This document shows, in pieces, positions 45,528-55,019 of a DNA stretch of 64,000 nucleotides. Source of the stretch: Enterovibrio gelatinilyticus (lineage in GTDB: Bacteria > Pseudomonadota > Gammaproteobacteria > Enterobacterales > Vibrionaceae); assembly GCF_028683095.1 (NCBI RefSeq), contig NZ_JAJUBC010000025.1:20088-84087 (forward strand). The letters run 5' to 3'. A program made the position numbers and the translations under genes. The notes below the pieces were generated by a model that made no database searches, was not told where the DNA came from, and saw only the letters and a list, made by a program, of their open reading frames with translations. The first letter of the stretch is position 1; each line of letters starts with the position of its first letter.

Positions 45528-46736
45528 ATGCAAATCATCATAAGTTTGGCCGGTATATTGGCTCTATTAGCGTGCGCGTACTTATTGTCAGAAAGTCGTC
45601 GTGATATCAATTGGCGCACCGTTTTGGGTGCATTTGGTCTTCAAGCCGGTTTTGCTGCTCTCGTTCTTTATATCCCTTTTGGACAATCCGCGCTTGTTGC
45701 TCTGAGTAACGGCGTTTCATCTATCCTTTCTTTTGCTGACCAAGGCATTGGTTTTGTGTTCGGCAATCTTGCTAGTGGCGATTTCATCTTCGCTATTCGC
45801 GTTCTTCCTCTCATCATCTTCATCTCGGCATTGGTGTCATTGCTTTACTACCTCGGCATTATGCAATGGTTGATCAAAGTCTTGGGTGGTGCGATTCATC
45901 GCCTTCTCGGCACAAGTAAAATTGAATCCGTCGCTGCAACAGGCAACATTTTCCTGTCCATGAGTGAAGCTTCATTGGTCGTTCGCCCATTCCTATCATC
46001 GATGACGCGTTCAGAACTGTTCGCGGTATTGGTTGGCGGTATGGCGTCTGTCGCTGGCTCGGTATTGGGTGGCTACGCTGCAATGGGTGTTGAGCTGAAA
46101 TACTTGATTGCGGCAAGCTTTATGGCGGCACCGGGTGGTTTGCTAATGGCAAAAATGCTGGTGCCTGAGCGTCAACAATCCATGGATCAATCCAACTTCG
46201 AGCTAGAAAAAAGCGAAGATGCCAACGCGATTGATGCACTTGCATCTGGCGCGATGAACGGCGTGAAAGTGGCGGTTGCTGTCGGTGCGATGCTGGTGGC
46301 ATTTATCAGTGTGATAGCCATGTTCAACGCAGGCTTTGAAATCATCGGCGAGTGGTTTGGTTATCAAGGTATTACGCTGCAACGAATCTTCGGTGTCTTG
46401 TTCGCGCCGTTGGCACTGGTTATTGGCATTCCGATGAGCGAAGTGCTGACAGTCGGTTCCTTGATTGGTCAGAAGACCATCATGAACGAATTTGTGGCCT
46501 TCCTAGATTTTGAAAGTGTGAAATCAATGCTTTCTGCACATAGCCAAGTGATTGTGACCTTTGCGCTGTGTGGCTTTGCTAACATTGGCTCAATTGCGAT
46601 TCAGTTGGGTTCTATCGGAGCAATGGCACCAGAACGTCGTCATGATGTGGCGACTCTCGGTTTCCGTGCAGTGGGCGCGGCGACTTTGGCGAACTTGATG
46701 AGTGCAGCATTGGCTGGCTTGTTTATTTCGCTGTAA
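45528..46736 (+). CDS. Concentrative nucleoside transporter (NupC/CNT family)
   Basis: A 402-residue inner-membrane symporter for nucleosides. The family markers are FVFGNLASGDFIFAIRVLP (re-entrant region, about 84-102), AATGNIFLSMSEASLVVRP (the nucleoside-binding QTEAP-like region) and GFANIGSIAIQLGSIG near the C-terminus. About eight TM helices are evident. AAGCAAGG precedes the start. A terminator follows, so it is monocistronic. Proton- or sodium-coupling cannot be told from this. Confidence 0.92.
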   Translation: MQIIISLAGILALLACAYLLSESRRDINWRTVLGAFGLQAGFAALVLYIPFGQSALVALSNGVSSILSFADQGIGFVFGNLASGDFIFAIRVLPLIIFISALVSLLYYLGIMQWLIKVLGGAIHRLLGTSKIESVAATGNIFLSMSEASLVVRPFLSSMTRSELFAVLVGGMASVAGSVLGGYAAMGVELKYLIAASFMAAPGGLLMAKMLVPERQQSMDQSNFELEKSEDANAIDALASGAMNGVKVAVAVGAMLVAFISVIAMFNAGFEIIGEWFGYQGITLQRIFGVLFAPLALVIGIPMSEVLTVGSLIGQKTIMNEFVAFLDFESVKSMLSAHSQVIVTFALCGFANIGSIAIQLGSIGAMAPERRHDVATLGFRAVGAATLANLMSAALAGLFISL

Positions 46737-46804
46737 TTAATACTTACTGCCCATCGGCAGTGGGGTAGGCTGAAGCTGTTTTATCTATTCCGCCATTGTT
46801 GATG

Positions 46805-46845
46805 AAAAAGCCACTTTACCTTGAATGGGTTGGGTGGCTTTTTTT
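46805..46845 (+). terminator. Terminator of the nucleoside transporter gene
   Basis: AAAGCCAC (46807-46814) pairs with GTGGCTTT (46834-46841), followed by a T-run. The loop is 19 bases. Confidence 0.75.
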
Positions 46846-47008
46846 GTTGGTGCACTGATAGTATGTTTGAATTATGGCGCAGTTTTCATACGTGAGCTTT
46901 ACCCTATTAGCCGTGCATGCTAAGAGAGTCGTTTGGTGAAATGTTGTATTTACGCTCATCGCAAGACAACACGTTGCCCACCCCAATCAGATGTTCAAGG
47001 AGAGAACA

Positions 47009-47644
47009 ATGAGTGTCGATATTTTGGTGATGTACAGCATAGTGTCATTCTTCTACATCATTAGTCCCGGCCCTGCTGTAATTCTGGCTATGTATAATGG
47101 AGCAATGAATGGGACCCGTGCTGTCATGGCCTCTGCGTTTGGTAACATTATTGGGCTTTTGTTGCTGTCAACTTTGTCCATTAGTGGTTTGAGTGCGATC
47201 GTGCTGACATCAAGTACACTTTTTACTGTTCTAAAATTAGTTGGGGCGTGTTATTTGGTGTTCTTGGGTGTTAAACAACTTCGAAACAGTACGCCGCTTG
47301 CCCAACCAAATTTCGACAAATCTGAGCAAGAACATCGCGGAAATGCCTCATTTTTTAAAGAAGGGCTGATTGTTGCAGCGACCAACCCAAAACCTATTCT
47401 TTTCTTTGCCGCATTATTTCCTCAATTTCTCGATACTACGCAGTCTATCGCGCCGCAGTTCGTGGTAATGACGCTGATATTCATGGCTTTCTCATTCCTA
47501 TCATTATCCACATATGGCTACATTGCCAACAAGGCCAAAGGCGTGATTTCAAACCCCAATGGTATACGTTGGTTTACGCGAATCAGTGGCGGCTTATTCA
47601 TTGGAATGGGTGCAAGCTTAATGGCCGTTAAAAATCAAAGTTAA
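47009..47644 (+). CDS. LysE/RhtB-family exporter (second copy)
   Basis: A 211-residue inner-membrane exporter with the signature SPGPAVILAMYNGAMNGTR and the second marker ATNPKPILFFAALFPQF. It is only distantly similar to the LysE protein at 41428-42048. AAGGAGAG lies upstream of the chosen ATG; a further ATG six codons earlier lies before that site. About six hydrophobic helices. Substrate unknown. Confidence 0.9.
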   Translation: MSVDILVMYSIVSFFYIISPGPAVILAMYNGAMNGTRAVMASAFGNIIGLLLLSTLSISGLSAIVLTSSTLFTVLKLVGACYLVFLGVKQLRNSTPLAQPNFDKSEQEHRGNASFFKEGLIVAATNPKPILFFAALFPQFLDTTQSIAPQFVVMTLIFMAFSFLSLSTYGYIANKAKGVISNPNGIRWFTRISGGLFIGMGASLMAVKNQS

Positions 47645-47856
47645 TTGACCTAGGGTTTGTTTTTGTTGGGCGCCTTTCTTCTGTATATGCAAACGGAAGT
47701 CACTTTTGGACAAGAGTTACTTGATGGTTGGCATGGCAATAATCCGAAAGAAGCAAAATAGGTTTGATATCAAGATTGCAAAAAACAAGCTCCTGTTAGC
47801 TCATTTATTTATTCCCGTTATTTATCTCCATTACTGAGATTCACTACTTAGTCCCA

Positions 47857-48519
47857 TCACTTATTCCCATCAATCAGCCCCGCTTGCACGGCATAGGTGA
47901 TCATTTCGGCTGTCGAAGTAATGTCGAGTTTGTGTTTGATGTTTTGGCGGTGGGTTTCGACGGTTCTGACGCTGATGTCGAGTTCTTGGGCGATGTGTTT
48001 GCTGCTTTTCCCTTCGGTGACGAGTAGGAGTACGGTGATTTCCCGGCGGCTGAGGACAGACTTTGTGGTGGTTTTTACTGGGCTCTCTTCTGGGGCGTTG
48101 AACAGGGCTTTGCTGGCGGATTGGCAGAAGTAGCTTGCGCCGGAATGCACGGTTTCAATGGCTTTGACCATCTCTTCTGCCGAGACATCTTTTAGAATGT
48201 AGCCGGACGCACCGCATTGCATCACTTCCAGAATGTATTCGCGGTTGTCGTGCATGGTGAGCATGAGGATTTTGGTGTTGGGGTGTTCTTGCTTGAACAA
48301 GGCGGTGGCCTCTAGGCCATTGAGGATCGGCATAGTGATGTCCATGAGCACGACATCAGGGTCAAGCAGCTTGGCTTGTTCGAGGGCTTCAACGCCATTG
48401 CTGGCGGTGCCGACGACAGCAATGCCCGGTTCGCTTTCCAGCCTTGCGATAAAGCCTTCGATGACGACGCGGTGATCGTCAACCAGTAATACGCGAATGT
48501 CGTCCGTGCCTTGGCTCAT
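47857..48519 (-). CDS. NarL/FixJ-type response regulator
   Basis: A 220-residue regulator. The receiver domain has the acidic pair Asp14-Asp15, phospho-acceptor Asp60 (VVLMDITMP) and a conserved Lys in GYILKD. A C-terminal LuxR-type HTH (about 150-210, SRREITVLLLVTEGKSSKHI) follows. The ATG at 48519 was chosen because AGGAG lies eleven bases upstream; the extra eight residues of a longer frame would run through that site. The gene follows the histidine kinase by 53 bases and ends the TRAP-kinase-regulator cluster. It probably controls the TRAP operon. Confidence 0.92.
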   Translation of the reverse strand: MSQGTDDIRVLLVDDHRVVIEGFIARLESEPGIAVVGTASNGVEALEQAKLLDPDVVLMDITMPILNGLEATALFKQEHPNTKILMLTMHDNREYILEVMQCGASGYILKDVSAEEMVKAIETVHSGASYFCQSASKALFNAPEESPVKTTTKSVLSRREITVLLLVTEGKSSKHIAQELDISVRTVETHRQNIKHKLDITSTAEMITYAVQAGLIDGNK

Positions 48520-48572
48520 GGCCTGTCTACTCCTGTAAGTCATTGAACGCCCAGATCCTGTAACGTTTCTTA

Positions 48573-49940
48573 TTACACGTCTTTGGTGATTGCTGATAAG
48601 TCTAACAACACCATGATTTCAGTGCCGTTTGCGGTGCTAGAACTGATTTCCAGATCACCCCCAATGAACTCGATGCGCTCTCGCATGTTGCGTAAACCAA
48701 TGCCGCATCCTTTGAGTGCGTCTGACACTTTAAAGCCGATGCCGTTGTCTCGAATAATGAGTTGTAGGCGCTCACCAAGCTGGGTGACTTCAAGCTCAAC
48801 GAGGGAACTGCCACTGTGTTTTTCAACGTTCACCAAGGATTCTTGCACCACGCGATACAAGGTGGTGACCACATCCGGGGGTAGGGTTGCATCAATGGGG
48901 GCTAGGTGAGGTTCGACTTGAATATTGGTGGCAGACGCGAAGTCAGCGGCAAGGCTTTCTAACGCGGCGGTCAAACCGATGTCATCGAGCGTTGTCGGGC
49001 GAAGGGTACGAGACATTCTGCGTACTTCACCGATGGCCATGACTAACGAGCGTTCACTCTTTTGAAGATGGGTCAGTTCGCTTTCCTCGCTTCGATAGAT
49101 CACGCTTTTGGCGAGTAATTCTAAATGGCATTTGGCGGACACCAATAGCTGATTAATGCCATCGTGCAGTTCTCGTGAGAGGTGCTTTTTCTCGTCTTCT
49201 TGCATCATGACAGTGCGGTAGGCGAGTTCTCTGAGTCGAGCATCGGCAATGCGGTGTTCGTGCAGGTTCACCGCCAACGCTATCACGATCATGATCACCA
49301 CGGAGGTAATGAGTACCACAATGATGGCGAGATATGTCGTGTTGATGCTGGTTTGTACCGAGGTTTTCACCTCTTCAATTTGATGACCAATGTCTTCAAT
49401 GTACAAGCCGGAACCGACCATCCATTTCCATTTCGGCAACCACACGGAATAGCTGAGCTTGGGCACGATTTCATCGGTAGACGGTTTGTGCCAAAGGTAC
49501 TCATGAAAACCGCCACCTGCTTTGGCGGAGGCAATCAGGTTTTGGATCAGAAAATCTCCGTTTGAATCTTGAAGGCCAATGAGGTTTTGGCCTTCAAGCT
49601 CCGGCATGATGGGGTGAACAAGGTTGTAGCCGTTTTCATCGTAAACAAAGAAGTAGCCGTCATCGCTGTAACGCATCTCGCGCAAGATCTCTAGCACCTG
49701 CAGCTTGGCCTCCGCGTCATTCGCATCGGCGTTATCGTATATGTGCTTGATGCTTTGTGTCGCGAGGTTTACGTAATCTTTGATCGATTGCTCACGGGAG
49801 GAGAGCATGCTGGCGCGAAAGGTGGAAACTTCTTTCACTCCCAATGATTCCGCTTGCTGAATGGTGATCCAGCCAATCATGTAACTGATGACAATCAGCG
49901 GGATCACTGTCAGTAAAATGATTTTAAGTTTGAGTGTCAT
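48573..49940 (-). CDS. Cache-domain histidine kinase
   Basis: A 455-residue membrane sensor. TM1 is at about 7-27, a single periplasmic Cache domain at about 35-190 (YSDDGYFFVYDENGYNLVHP and WKWMVGSGLYI are sCache motifs), and TM2 at about 203-225. A HisKA_3 dimerisation domain (HLSRELHDGINQLL, His259) and a HATPase domain (N box in VQESLVNVEKHSGSS, G box DNGIGFKV) follow. GGGAG precedes the ATG. sCache kinases beside TRAP genes typically sense small carboxylates; that fits the 2-oxoacid-type TRAP binding protein here. Confidence 0.92.
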   Translation of the reverse strand: MTLKLKIILLTVIPLIVISYMIGWITIQQAESLGVKEVSTFRASMLSSREQSIKDYVNLATQSIKHIYDNADANDAEAKLQVLEILREMRYSDDGYFFVYDENGYNLVHPIMPELEGQNLIGLQDSNGDFLIQNLIASAKAGGGFHEYLWHKPSTDEIVPKLSYSVWLPKWKWMVGSGLYIEDIGHQIEEVKTSVQTSINTTYLAIIVVLITSVVIMIVIALAVNLHEHRIADARLRELAYRTVMMQEDEKKHLSRELHDGINQLLVSAKCHLELLAKSVIYRSEESELTHLQKSERSLVMAIGEVRRMSRTLRPTTLDDIGLTAALESLAADFASATNIQVEPHLAPIDATLPPDVVTTLYRVVQESLVNVEKHSGSSLVELEVTQLGERLQLIIRDNGIGFKVSDALKGCGIGLRNMRERIEFIGGDLEISSSTANGTEIMVLLDLSAITKDV

Positions 49941-49999
49941 CCACTGCTCTCCCTGCGTGACCACCATGACTCTCCTCAGTGTAGAACCCTTTTTGTAGC

Positions 50000-50088
50000 G
50001 TTTGTGGCGACTTTCTACTGCGTTATCGGCTTCTCACGTAGGCCTGCTACACATCGAAGCCTCTGCCTTGTATAAAGCCGCCACAAAC
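50000..50088. repeat. Long-range inverted repeat between kinase and dctM genes
   Basis: GTTTGTGGCG (50000-50009) and CGCCACAAAC (50079-50088) are perfectly complementary and flank about 70 bases. It lies in the 218-base gap downstream of the dctM-type gene and upstream of the kinase, possibly a dispersed repeat or mRNA-end structure. Confidence 0.6.
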
Positions 50089-50158
50089 TGTTGCAAGAAT
50101 TACCAATATTCGTCAAGCCATAGGCGATACTCGCGAAGGGTTTAGCTCGTCTCCAACA

Positions 50159-51442
50159 TCAAAACCCATACAGTTCTGGCAAGAGCAAAATACTGGCAAG
50201 CACCGCCACTTGGATAAAGATAAAGGGCATGACACCGCGGTAAATGTCCCGCGTTGTTATCCCATCAGGGGCACAGCCTTTGAGGTAGAACAAGCTGAAC
50301 CCGAACGGCGGCGTTAAGAAGGAAGACTGTAAGTTCATCGCAATCAAAATCGCAAACCACGTCATGTTGATGCCCATCAGTTCCGCAACAGGGGCAAGGA
50401 TCGGCACAATGATGAAACAGATTTCAACGAAGTCGATAAAGAAGCCCAACAGCAAAATTACGAGCATGGTGATGATCAAAAATCCCCATTTTTCACCCGG
50501 CAGTGCCAGCATCCACTCTTCAACCAAATAGTCGCCGCCCGTGTAGGTGAACGCCATGGAAAAGGCGGTCGCACCCAGCAAAATACCGAACACCATGGCG
50601 GTGACTTTGACGGTTTCAAAGGCGCTGTCATACAGCAGTTTCCAAGAAAACTGGCGATAGATCAGTGACAGAAGGATCGCGCCAATGCCGCCCAAAGCAG
50701 CAGACTCTGTCGGCGTCGCAATGCCCGCGAAAATTGAGCCAAGCACCACGATGATCAGTGCCAGCGGCGGAATGACCGCTTTCAAGGCTTCGATGATTTC
50801 TTCTTTGCGTGATTGGCCTTCAATGGGCTCCATGGCTTGCGCGGCTTCAGGGTGGCGAAAGGCGAAATAGAGGATGTAGAGAATGTACGCCCCAACCAGC
50901 ATTAAGCCTGGCCAAACGGCTGCTTGGAACAAATCGCCGACGGGAATGCCGAGCACATCGCCAAGCAGGATGAGCACGATAGACGGAGGAATGATCTGCC
51001 CCAAGGTGCCGGACGCACATATGGTGCCGCAGGCGAGGCCTTTGTCGTATTGGTACTTGAGCATAACAGGCAATGAAATTAAGCCCATTGCCACGACAGA
51101 TGCACCCACCACGCCGGTTGATGCCGCGAGCAGGCTACCGACCAACACGGTCGAAATGGCGAGCCCACCGCGCACGCCACCAAACAAGCGCGCCATGGCT
51201 TCAAGCAATTGCTCCGCAAGGCGTGTTTTTTGTAGCACGAGGCCCATAAATACAAACAGCGGCACCGCCATGAGCACGGTGTTTTGCATGATGCTCATGA
51301 TCCGAAACGGCATGAACGCGAAGATATCGAGACCTTCTGCCCATACACCGAACAGCAACGCAATGCCACCGAAGGTAAAGGCAACAGGAAAGCCGATCAG
51401 CAAGGTAAACAGGGCGACAACAAACATGATAATGCCAATCAT
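50159..51442 (-). CDS. dctM: TRAP transporter large permease (DctM type)
   Basis: A 427-residue inner-membrane permease with about twelve hydrophobic helices, the ion-coupled channel of a tripartite ATP-independent transporter. The segment GTLGQIIPPSIVLILLGD is a DctM signature. The start overlaps the stop of the dctQ-type gene by four bases. Together with DctQ and DctP it imports a carboxylate using a sodium gradient. Confidence 0.93.
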   Translation of the reverse strand: MIGIIMFVVALFTLLIGFPVAFTFGGIALLFGVWAEGLDIFAFMPFRIMSIMQNTVLMAVPLFVFMGLVLQKTRLAEQLLEAMARLFGGVRGGLAISTVLVGSLLAASTGVVGASVVAMGLISLPVMLKYQYDKGLACGTICASGTLGQIIPPSIVLILLGDVLGIPVGDLFQAAVWPGLMLVGAYILYILYFAFRHPEAAQAMEPIEGQSRKEEIIEALKAVIPPLALIIVVLGSIFAGIATPTESAALGGIGAILLSLIYRQFSWKLLYDSAFETVKVTAMVFGILLGATAFSMAFTYTGGDYLVEEWMLALPGEKWGFLIITMLVILLLGFFIDFVEICFIIVPILAPVAELMGINMTWFAILIAMNLQSSFLTPPFGFSLFYLKGCAPDGITTRDIYRGVMPFIFIQVAVLASILLLPELYGF

Positions 51443-51966
51443 TGGAGACTCCCTGATACGGCTGGGCGAAGAAGACGCGAGAGGGCGTTAAGGATTAACC
51501 CCAACCCGGTGACGGCGATAAAGAAGAAGGAAAGCGGGATCATGGCTTTGATGATCCAGCGATGCGGCAAACCACCGGGGTCGCCACTGCTTTCGCCAAG
51601 TTGTAAAGATTCATTGGCGAAGTCGATACCGAAATAAACGATGAGAACCGCAAACGGCATCAGGAAAAGGACACAACCGAGTAGGTCAACAAGTGCCTGC
51701 GTTTTTTCACTCCAGCGTTCATACAGCACATCAATGCGCACGTGTCCGCCTGCTTTCACGGCGTAAGGCACGCCCAATAAAAAGACGGCAGAAAACAAAT
51801 GCCATTCCATTTCTTGCAGTGCGATAGACACGCTGTCGAAGGCGTAACGCATTACCACGTTGTAAAATACATTGAGCATCAATAAGAGAAATAAGGAACT
51901 GGCTATCCAACCGAGCGCGTCGGCGATGCGGTTTATGAGCCGTTCCAGAACTATCAGGCTTTGCAT
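51439..51966 (-). CDS. dctQ: TRAP transporter small permease (DctQ type)
   Basis: A 175-residue membrane protein with four hydrophobic helices, the small subunit that scaffolds DctM. YAFDSVSIALQEMEWHLF is the conserved region. It follows dctP after a hairpin that probably reduces its expression, and overlaps dctM. Confidence 0.92.
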   Translation of the reverse strand: MQSLIVLERLINRIADALGWIASSLFLLLMLNVFYNVVMRYAFDSVSIALQEMEWHLFSAVFLLGVPYAVKAGGHVRIDVLYERWSEKTQALVDLLGCVLFLMPFAVLIVYFGIDFANESLQLGESSGDPGGLPHRWIIKAMIPLSFFFIAVTGLGLILNALSRLLRPAVSGSLQ

Positions 51967-51988
51967 AAGACATCCTGTTCAAGCAAAA

Positions 51989-52019
51989 CGAAAAAGGCGC
52001 CGAACAATTGCTCGGCGCA
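51989..52019 (-). terminator. Leaky terminator between dctP and dctQM
   Basis: Read leftward, GCGCCGA and TCGGCGC form a seven-base GC-rich stem around an eight-base loop, followed by CTTTTTCG. It would raise the ratio of binding protein to permease. Confidence 0.75.
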
Positions 52020-52024
52020 AAAGG

Positions 52025-53119
52025 CTACTCAGCGGTCTGCTGACTGTTGAGGTATGCCTTGTCTGAAATCGTGGTCCAGCGGCGGGCTTTCTTGAGGTAT
52101 TCCGCTTGTGAATCGAGAATTTTCTTGGCTTGTGCGTCGTTCGCTGCATGTTCAGCGAGCAAGGCATCGTTGGCGGTTTTCATCGCAGTAAGCACAGATT
52201 CTGGGAACTGCTTCACTTGGATATCTGGGTACTCATTCAACATGGTTTCCCACGCTTCTGCACTGGCATGGGCGTTTTGGATATACATGTCGTAAGAGGC
52301 AGTGCGCATGGCAACGCGCAAGATTTCTTGCAGATCTTCTGGCAGTCTGTCCCAGCTACGTTTGTTGAACAGGAACTGCAATTCCGTTGCTGGTTCGTGC
52401 CAACCTGTGTAGTAAAGGGGGGCAACTTTGTGGAAACCCATGCGCAAATCAAGGCCAGGGCCAACCCACTCAAGAGCATCAATCGTGCGGCGTTCTAGCG
52501 CTGTGTAGAGCTCGCCCGGCGCAATGTTGGTTGGGCTTGCGCCTAGCTTGGCAAGCACTTCGCCCGCAAAGCCGGGAATGCGCATTTTCAAGCCATTCAG
52601 ATCGTCAACGCTGTTGATTTCTTTTTGAAACCAACCGCCCATTTGCACGCCAGTATTACCGCCTGGGAATGACAGTAAGTTGTGCGGGGAATACACCTCT
52701 TCCATCAGTGCCATGCCGCCGCCGTGGTAGAACCATGCGTATTGTTCAGAGGCGACCATGCCGAATGGCATTGTGGTGAAATACAAGGTGTTCGGGACTT
52801 TGCCTTTCCAGTAGTAAGAGGCGGAATGCCCCATGTCGTACTGACCCGCTTTTACCATGTCAAACACACCAAACGGTGCTTTGTGTTTGTTTGATGAGTC
52901 GATACGAATTTGAAGACGACCGTTCGACATTTTCTCTGCCATTGCCGCCATGTTCTTGGTGGCATCACCGAAAATGGGGAAGTTTGGCCCCCAGGTTTCC
53001 GCGAGCTTTAAGCGGTAAACCTTGTCGGCAGCATAAGAAGAAAAACTTGCCGTGGTAAGCAGTGTGACCGTGCCGAGCAAGAGCAGCACTTTTTTCGCGG
53101 TTGAGGTAACAGTGACCAT
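52025..53119 (-). CDS. dctP: TRAP transporter substrate-binding protein (DctP/TakP type)
   Basis: A 364-residue periplasmic protein with a signal peptide (about 1-30, ending SYAA). Family motifs are QMGGWFQKEI, LNGLKMRIPGFAGEVLAKLG, and ERRTIDALEWVGPGLD. The last is the mark of the TakP group, whose best known member binds 2-oxoacids such as pyruvate. That would fit the Cache kinase downstream, but related proteins bind other carboxylates. It is the first gene of the operon and the promoter lies in the 270-base gap before the LysR gene. Confidence 0.92.
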   Translation of the reverse strand: MVTVTSTAKKVLLLLGTVTLLTTASFSSYAADKVYRLKLAETWGPNFPIFGDATKNMAAMAEKMSNGRLQIRIDSSNKHKAPFGVFDMVKAGQYDMGHSASYYWKGKVPNTLYFTTMPFGMVASEQYAWFYHGGGMALMEEVYSPHNLLSFPGGNTGVQMGGWFQKEINSVDDLNGLKMRIPGFAGEVLAKLGASPTNIAPGELYTALERRTIDALEWVGPGLDLRMGFHKVAPLYYTGWHEPATELQFLFNKRSWDRLPEDLQEILRVAMRTASYDMYIQNAHASAEAWETMLNEYPDIQVKQFPESVLTAMKTANDALLAEHAANDAQAKKILDSQAEYLKKARRWTTISDKAYLNSQQTAE

Positions 53120-53248
53120 GATTTACATCCTTTTGATCGTTGTGTTCGACCCCAAGAATGCGAAACATCTTGTTAACAAAATAGCCGTGTTATTTCGCAC
53201 GTAGCACGAAAAAAGAGAGGGTGCGGGTGGCGCAAAATCTCCGTATTT

Positions 53249-53332
53249 CTACGTAATGGTTTTGATTTTTACACAGTAAGTGATTGATTGTTTCTTTCGA
53301 AGCCTCATTTTCACCCAGTAAGAATTACGTAG
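53249..53332. promoter_or_regulatory. Paired TACGTA inverted repeats upstream of dctP
   Basis: CTACGTAAT (53249-53257) and ATTACGTAG (53324-53332) are perfect inverted copies about 75 bases apart, 130-210 bases before the dctP start. Each carries the palindrome TACGTA. They are candidate sites for the NarL-type regulator encoded in the operon. Confidence 0.4.
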
Positions 53333-53393
53333 TTTCTGTAGCGTGAAAATCCCGTTATTTTAATGGTTTATGTGATCTAGCTTTAACAGGCGA

Positions 53394-54299
53394 TTAACGC
53401 GGTATTGCAACGGAATAGTACTGTTCTTTCTCAGCCAAAAAGCGAGCGAGCAATAACGTGAGGTTTGCTCTGCGTGATTTATCGGGCCACACAGCGTAAC
53501 AGCCCAAAGGAGCCAGTGACCACTCAGGCAGCAGATGGATAAGTTTTCCTGACTTCACGCCTTCTTCTGCAAGGTGCCACGGCAAGACACTGACACCAAT
53601 ATTTTGCTGCACAAAATGAAGCAGGGCATTAATACTGTCGACTTGTAGGCGATAGTTGTTAAAGGGAATGACACGTTTTTCGTCATTCGCGGTGAATTCA
53701 ATGTTCTCATTTCGCTGCTTGTAACTGATCCAATCCCACGACTGAACATCGTCGAGCGTAATGGGGCTTGGACGCGAAGCCACGTAGTCCGCGCCTGCCA
53801 CCAATACCCTTCGATATTCCCCCAGTTTTCGCGCCACCATGGAACTATCGTCTAACCAGCCCATACGAATATTCAGATCAAAGCCACTTTCTAATAGCCC
53901 AACCGGATGATCGGTATATGAAATGGACAAAGAGACTCGCGGATATTCGCGCATGAATTCCACAAGGATCGTAGAGAGGCGGGAGGAGGCCATGTAGGCA
54001 GGTAAGGAGAGGCTTAAGGTGCCGACCGGTTCGACAGATAAGGCATTCAATTCATCCAAACCCATTTCAGCGTTGCGTAGCATTTCGACAACACGCGGAT
54101 AAAACATTCGCCCTTCATTACTTAGCGCGAGTTTACGCGTGGTGCGATAGAGCAAGGTGATACCCAAATGGTCCTCAAGATCAGATACAGCTTGGCTAAC
54201 TCGAGAAGGCGCCAAGTTCAGATCTTTTGCTGCAGCGCGGAAAGAACCTTCGTCCACAACGCGTGCAAATATCGCCATATGTTTTAGGTAATCAATCAT
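53394..54299 (-). CDS. LysR-family transcriptional regulator
   Basis: A 301-residue LysR regulator of the CrgA/AaeR-like group. The N-terminal HTH (about 17-36, [19 protein letters not shown]) is followed by a periplasmic-binding-fold effector domain (about 90-290). It is divergent from the DUF5519 gene, with 114 bases between the starts, and may control it. Effector unknown. Confidence 0.92.
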   Translation of the reverse strand: MIDYLKHMAIFARVVDEGSFRAAAKDLNLAPSRVSQAVSDLEDHLGITLLYRTTRKLALSNEGRMFYPRVVEMLRNAEMGLDELNALSVEPVGTLSLSLPAYMASSRLSTILVEFMREYPRVSLSISYTDHPVGLLESGFDLNIRMGWLDDSSMVARKLGEYRRVLVAGADYVASRPSPITLDDVQSWDWISYKQRNENIEFTANDEKRVIPFNNYRLQVDSINALLHFVQQNIGVSVLPWHLAEEGVKSGKLIHLLPEWSLAPLGCYAVWPDKSRRANLTLLLARFLAEKEQYYSVAIPR

Positions 54300-54413
54300 T
54301 GTTCTGTTATCCGGAATTATGACTTCTAATTACTCAGGATAACAGAACCAATGGGATTGCTGTAGTTTTGTCCTTAGCCGAGTTGGCGAGACTCAATGTG
54401 GAAGGAAGACACC

Positions 54414-54965
54414 ATGACATTAACGCGCACACCGCTGCTTATCGCTGCATTTTTTTTCTCGAGCATTGCTACACAGGCAACACTCGCGACTGAATTTGAG
54501 CCATTGCCAATAAGAACAAGCCCTGTTCCAGCCACCACAGACGGCGTACCGCATGTTCAATTGGGCGGGGAATCTAACCCTGCTCACTTGCGAGATCTCA
54601 TGGCTCGCGTGTCACGCATTCCTGGTGTGGATATCCGAGAAACCGTGATTTCAATGTCAGGGACAAAGGGGTTCTGGATTGAAGAAGATGTATCGCTGAC
54701 AAACCCACAATCCATTGTGGGTGGTCGCGAATTCGCCCACATGCACCCAGATGGCAGTTTGCATGCCTCTTTATCACCCGCGCTAGCCGTTAAAGCAGTA
54801 AAAGCAGGATGGGCTACTCCTCATCCTTGGGCGAACAAGAGATTGGGCTGGGAAGTATTTGTGATGATCTATACCCCCACCTCAGACACTGAAGTGGACA
54901 CCGTTTACCAGCTGGTACTAGCCTCCTTTGACTTCGTGACTGGGCAGCAGCTGTCCTCCCTTTAA
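54414..54965 (+). CDS. DUF5519 ('luciferase domain') protein, exported
   Basis: A 183-residue protein with a signal peptide (about 1-26) and a domain seen in DUF5519 proteins (REFAHMHPDGSLHASLSP and GWATPHPWANK are its signatures). The name 'luciferase domain' comes from a weak relation to a fungal enzyme and does not mean light emission. The ATG at 54414 was chosen because GGAAG lies eight bases upstream. The lipoprotein gene follows after 54 bases. Function unknown. Confidence 0.82.
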   Translation: MTLTRTPLLIAAFFFSSIATQATLATEFEPLPIRTSPVPATTDGVPHVQLGGESNPAHLRDLMARVSRIPGVDIRETVISMSGTKGFWIEEDVSLTNPQSIVGGREFAHMHPDGSLHASLSPALAVKAVKAGWATPHPWANKRLGWEVFVMIYTPTSDTEVDTVYQLVLASFDFVTGQQLSSL

Positions 54966-55019
54966 TGGGCGCTTATCTCTCGTAATGTCATTTTTAGATT
55001 ATGTAACTGGAGTCATTTC

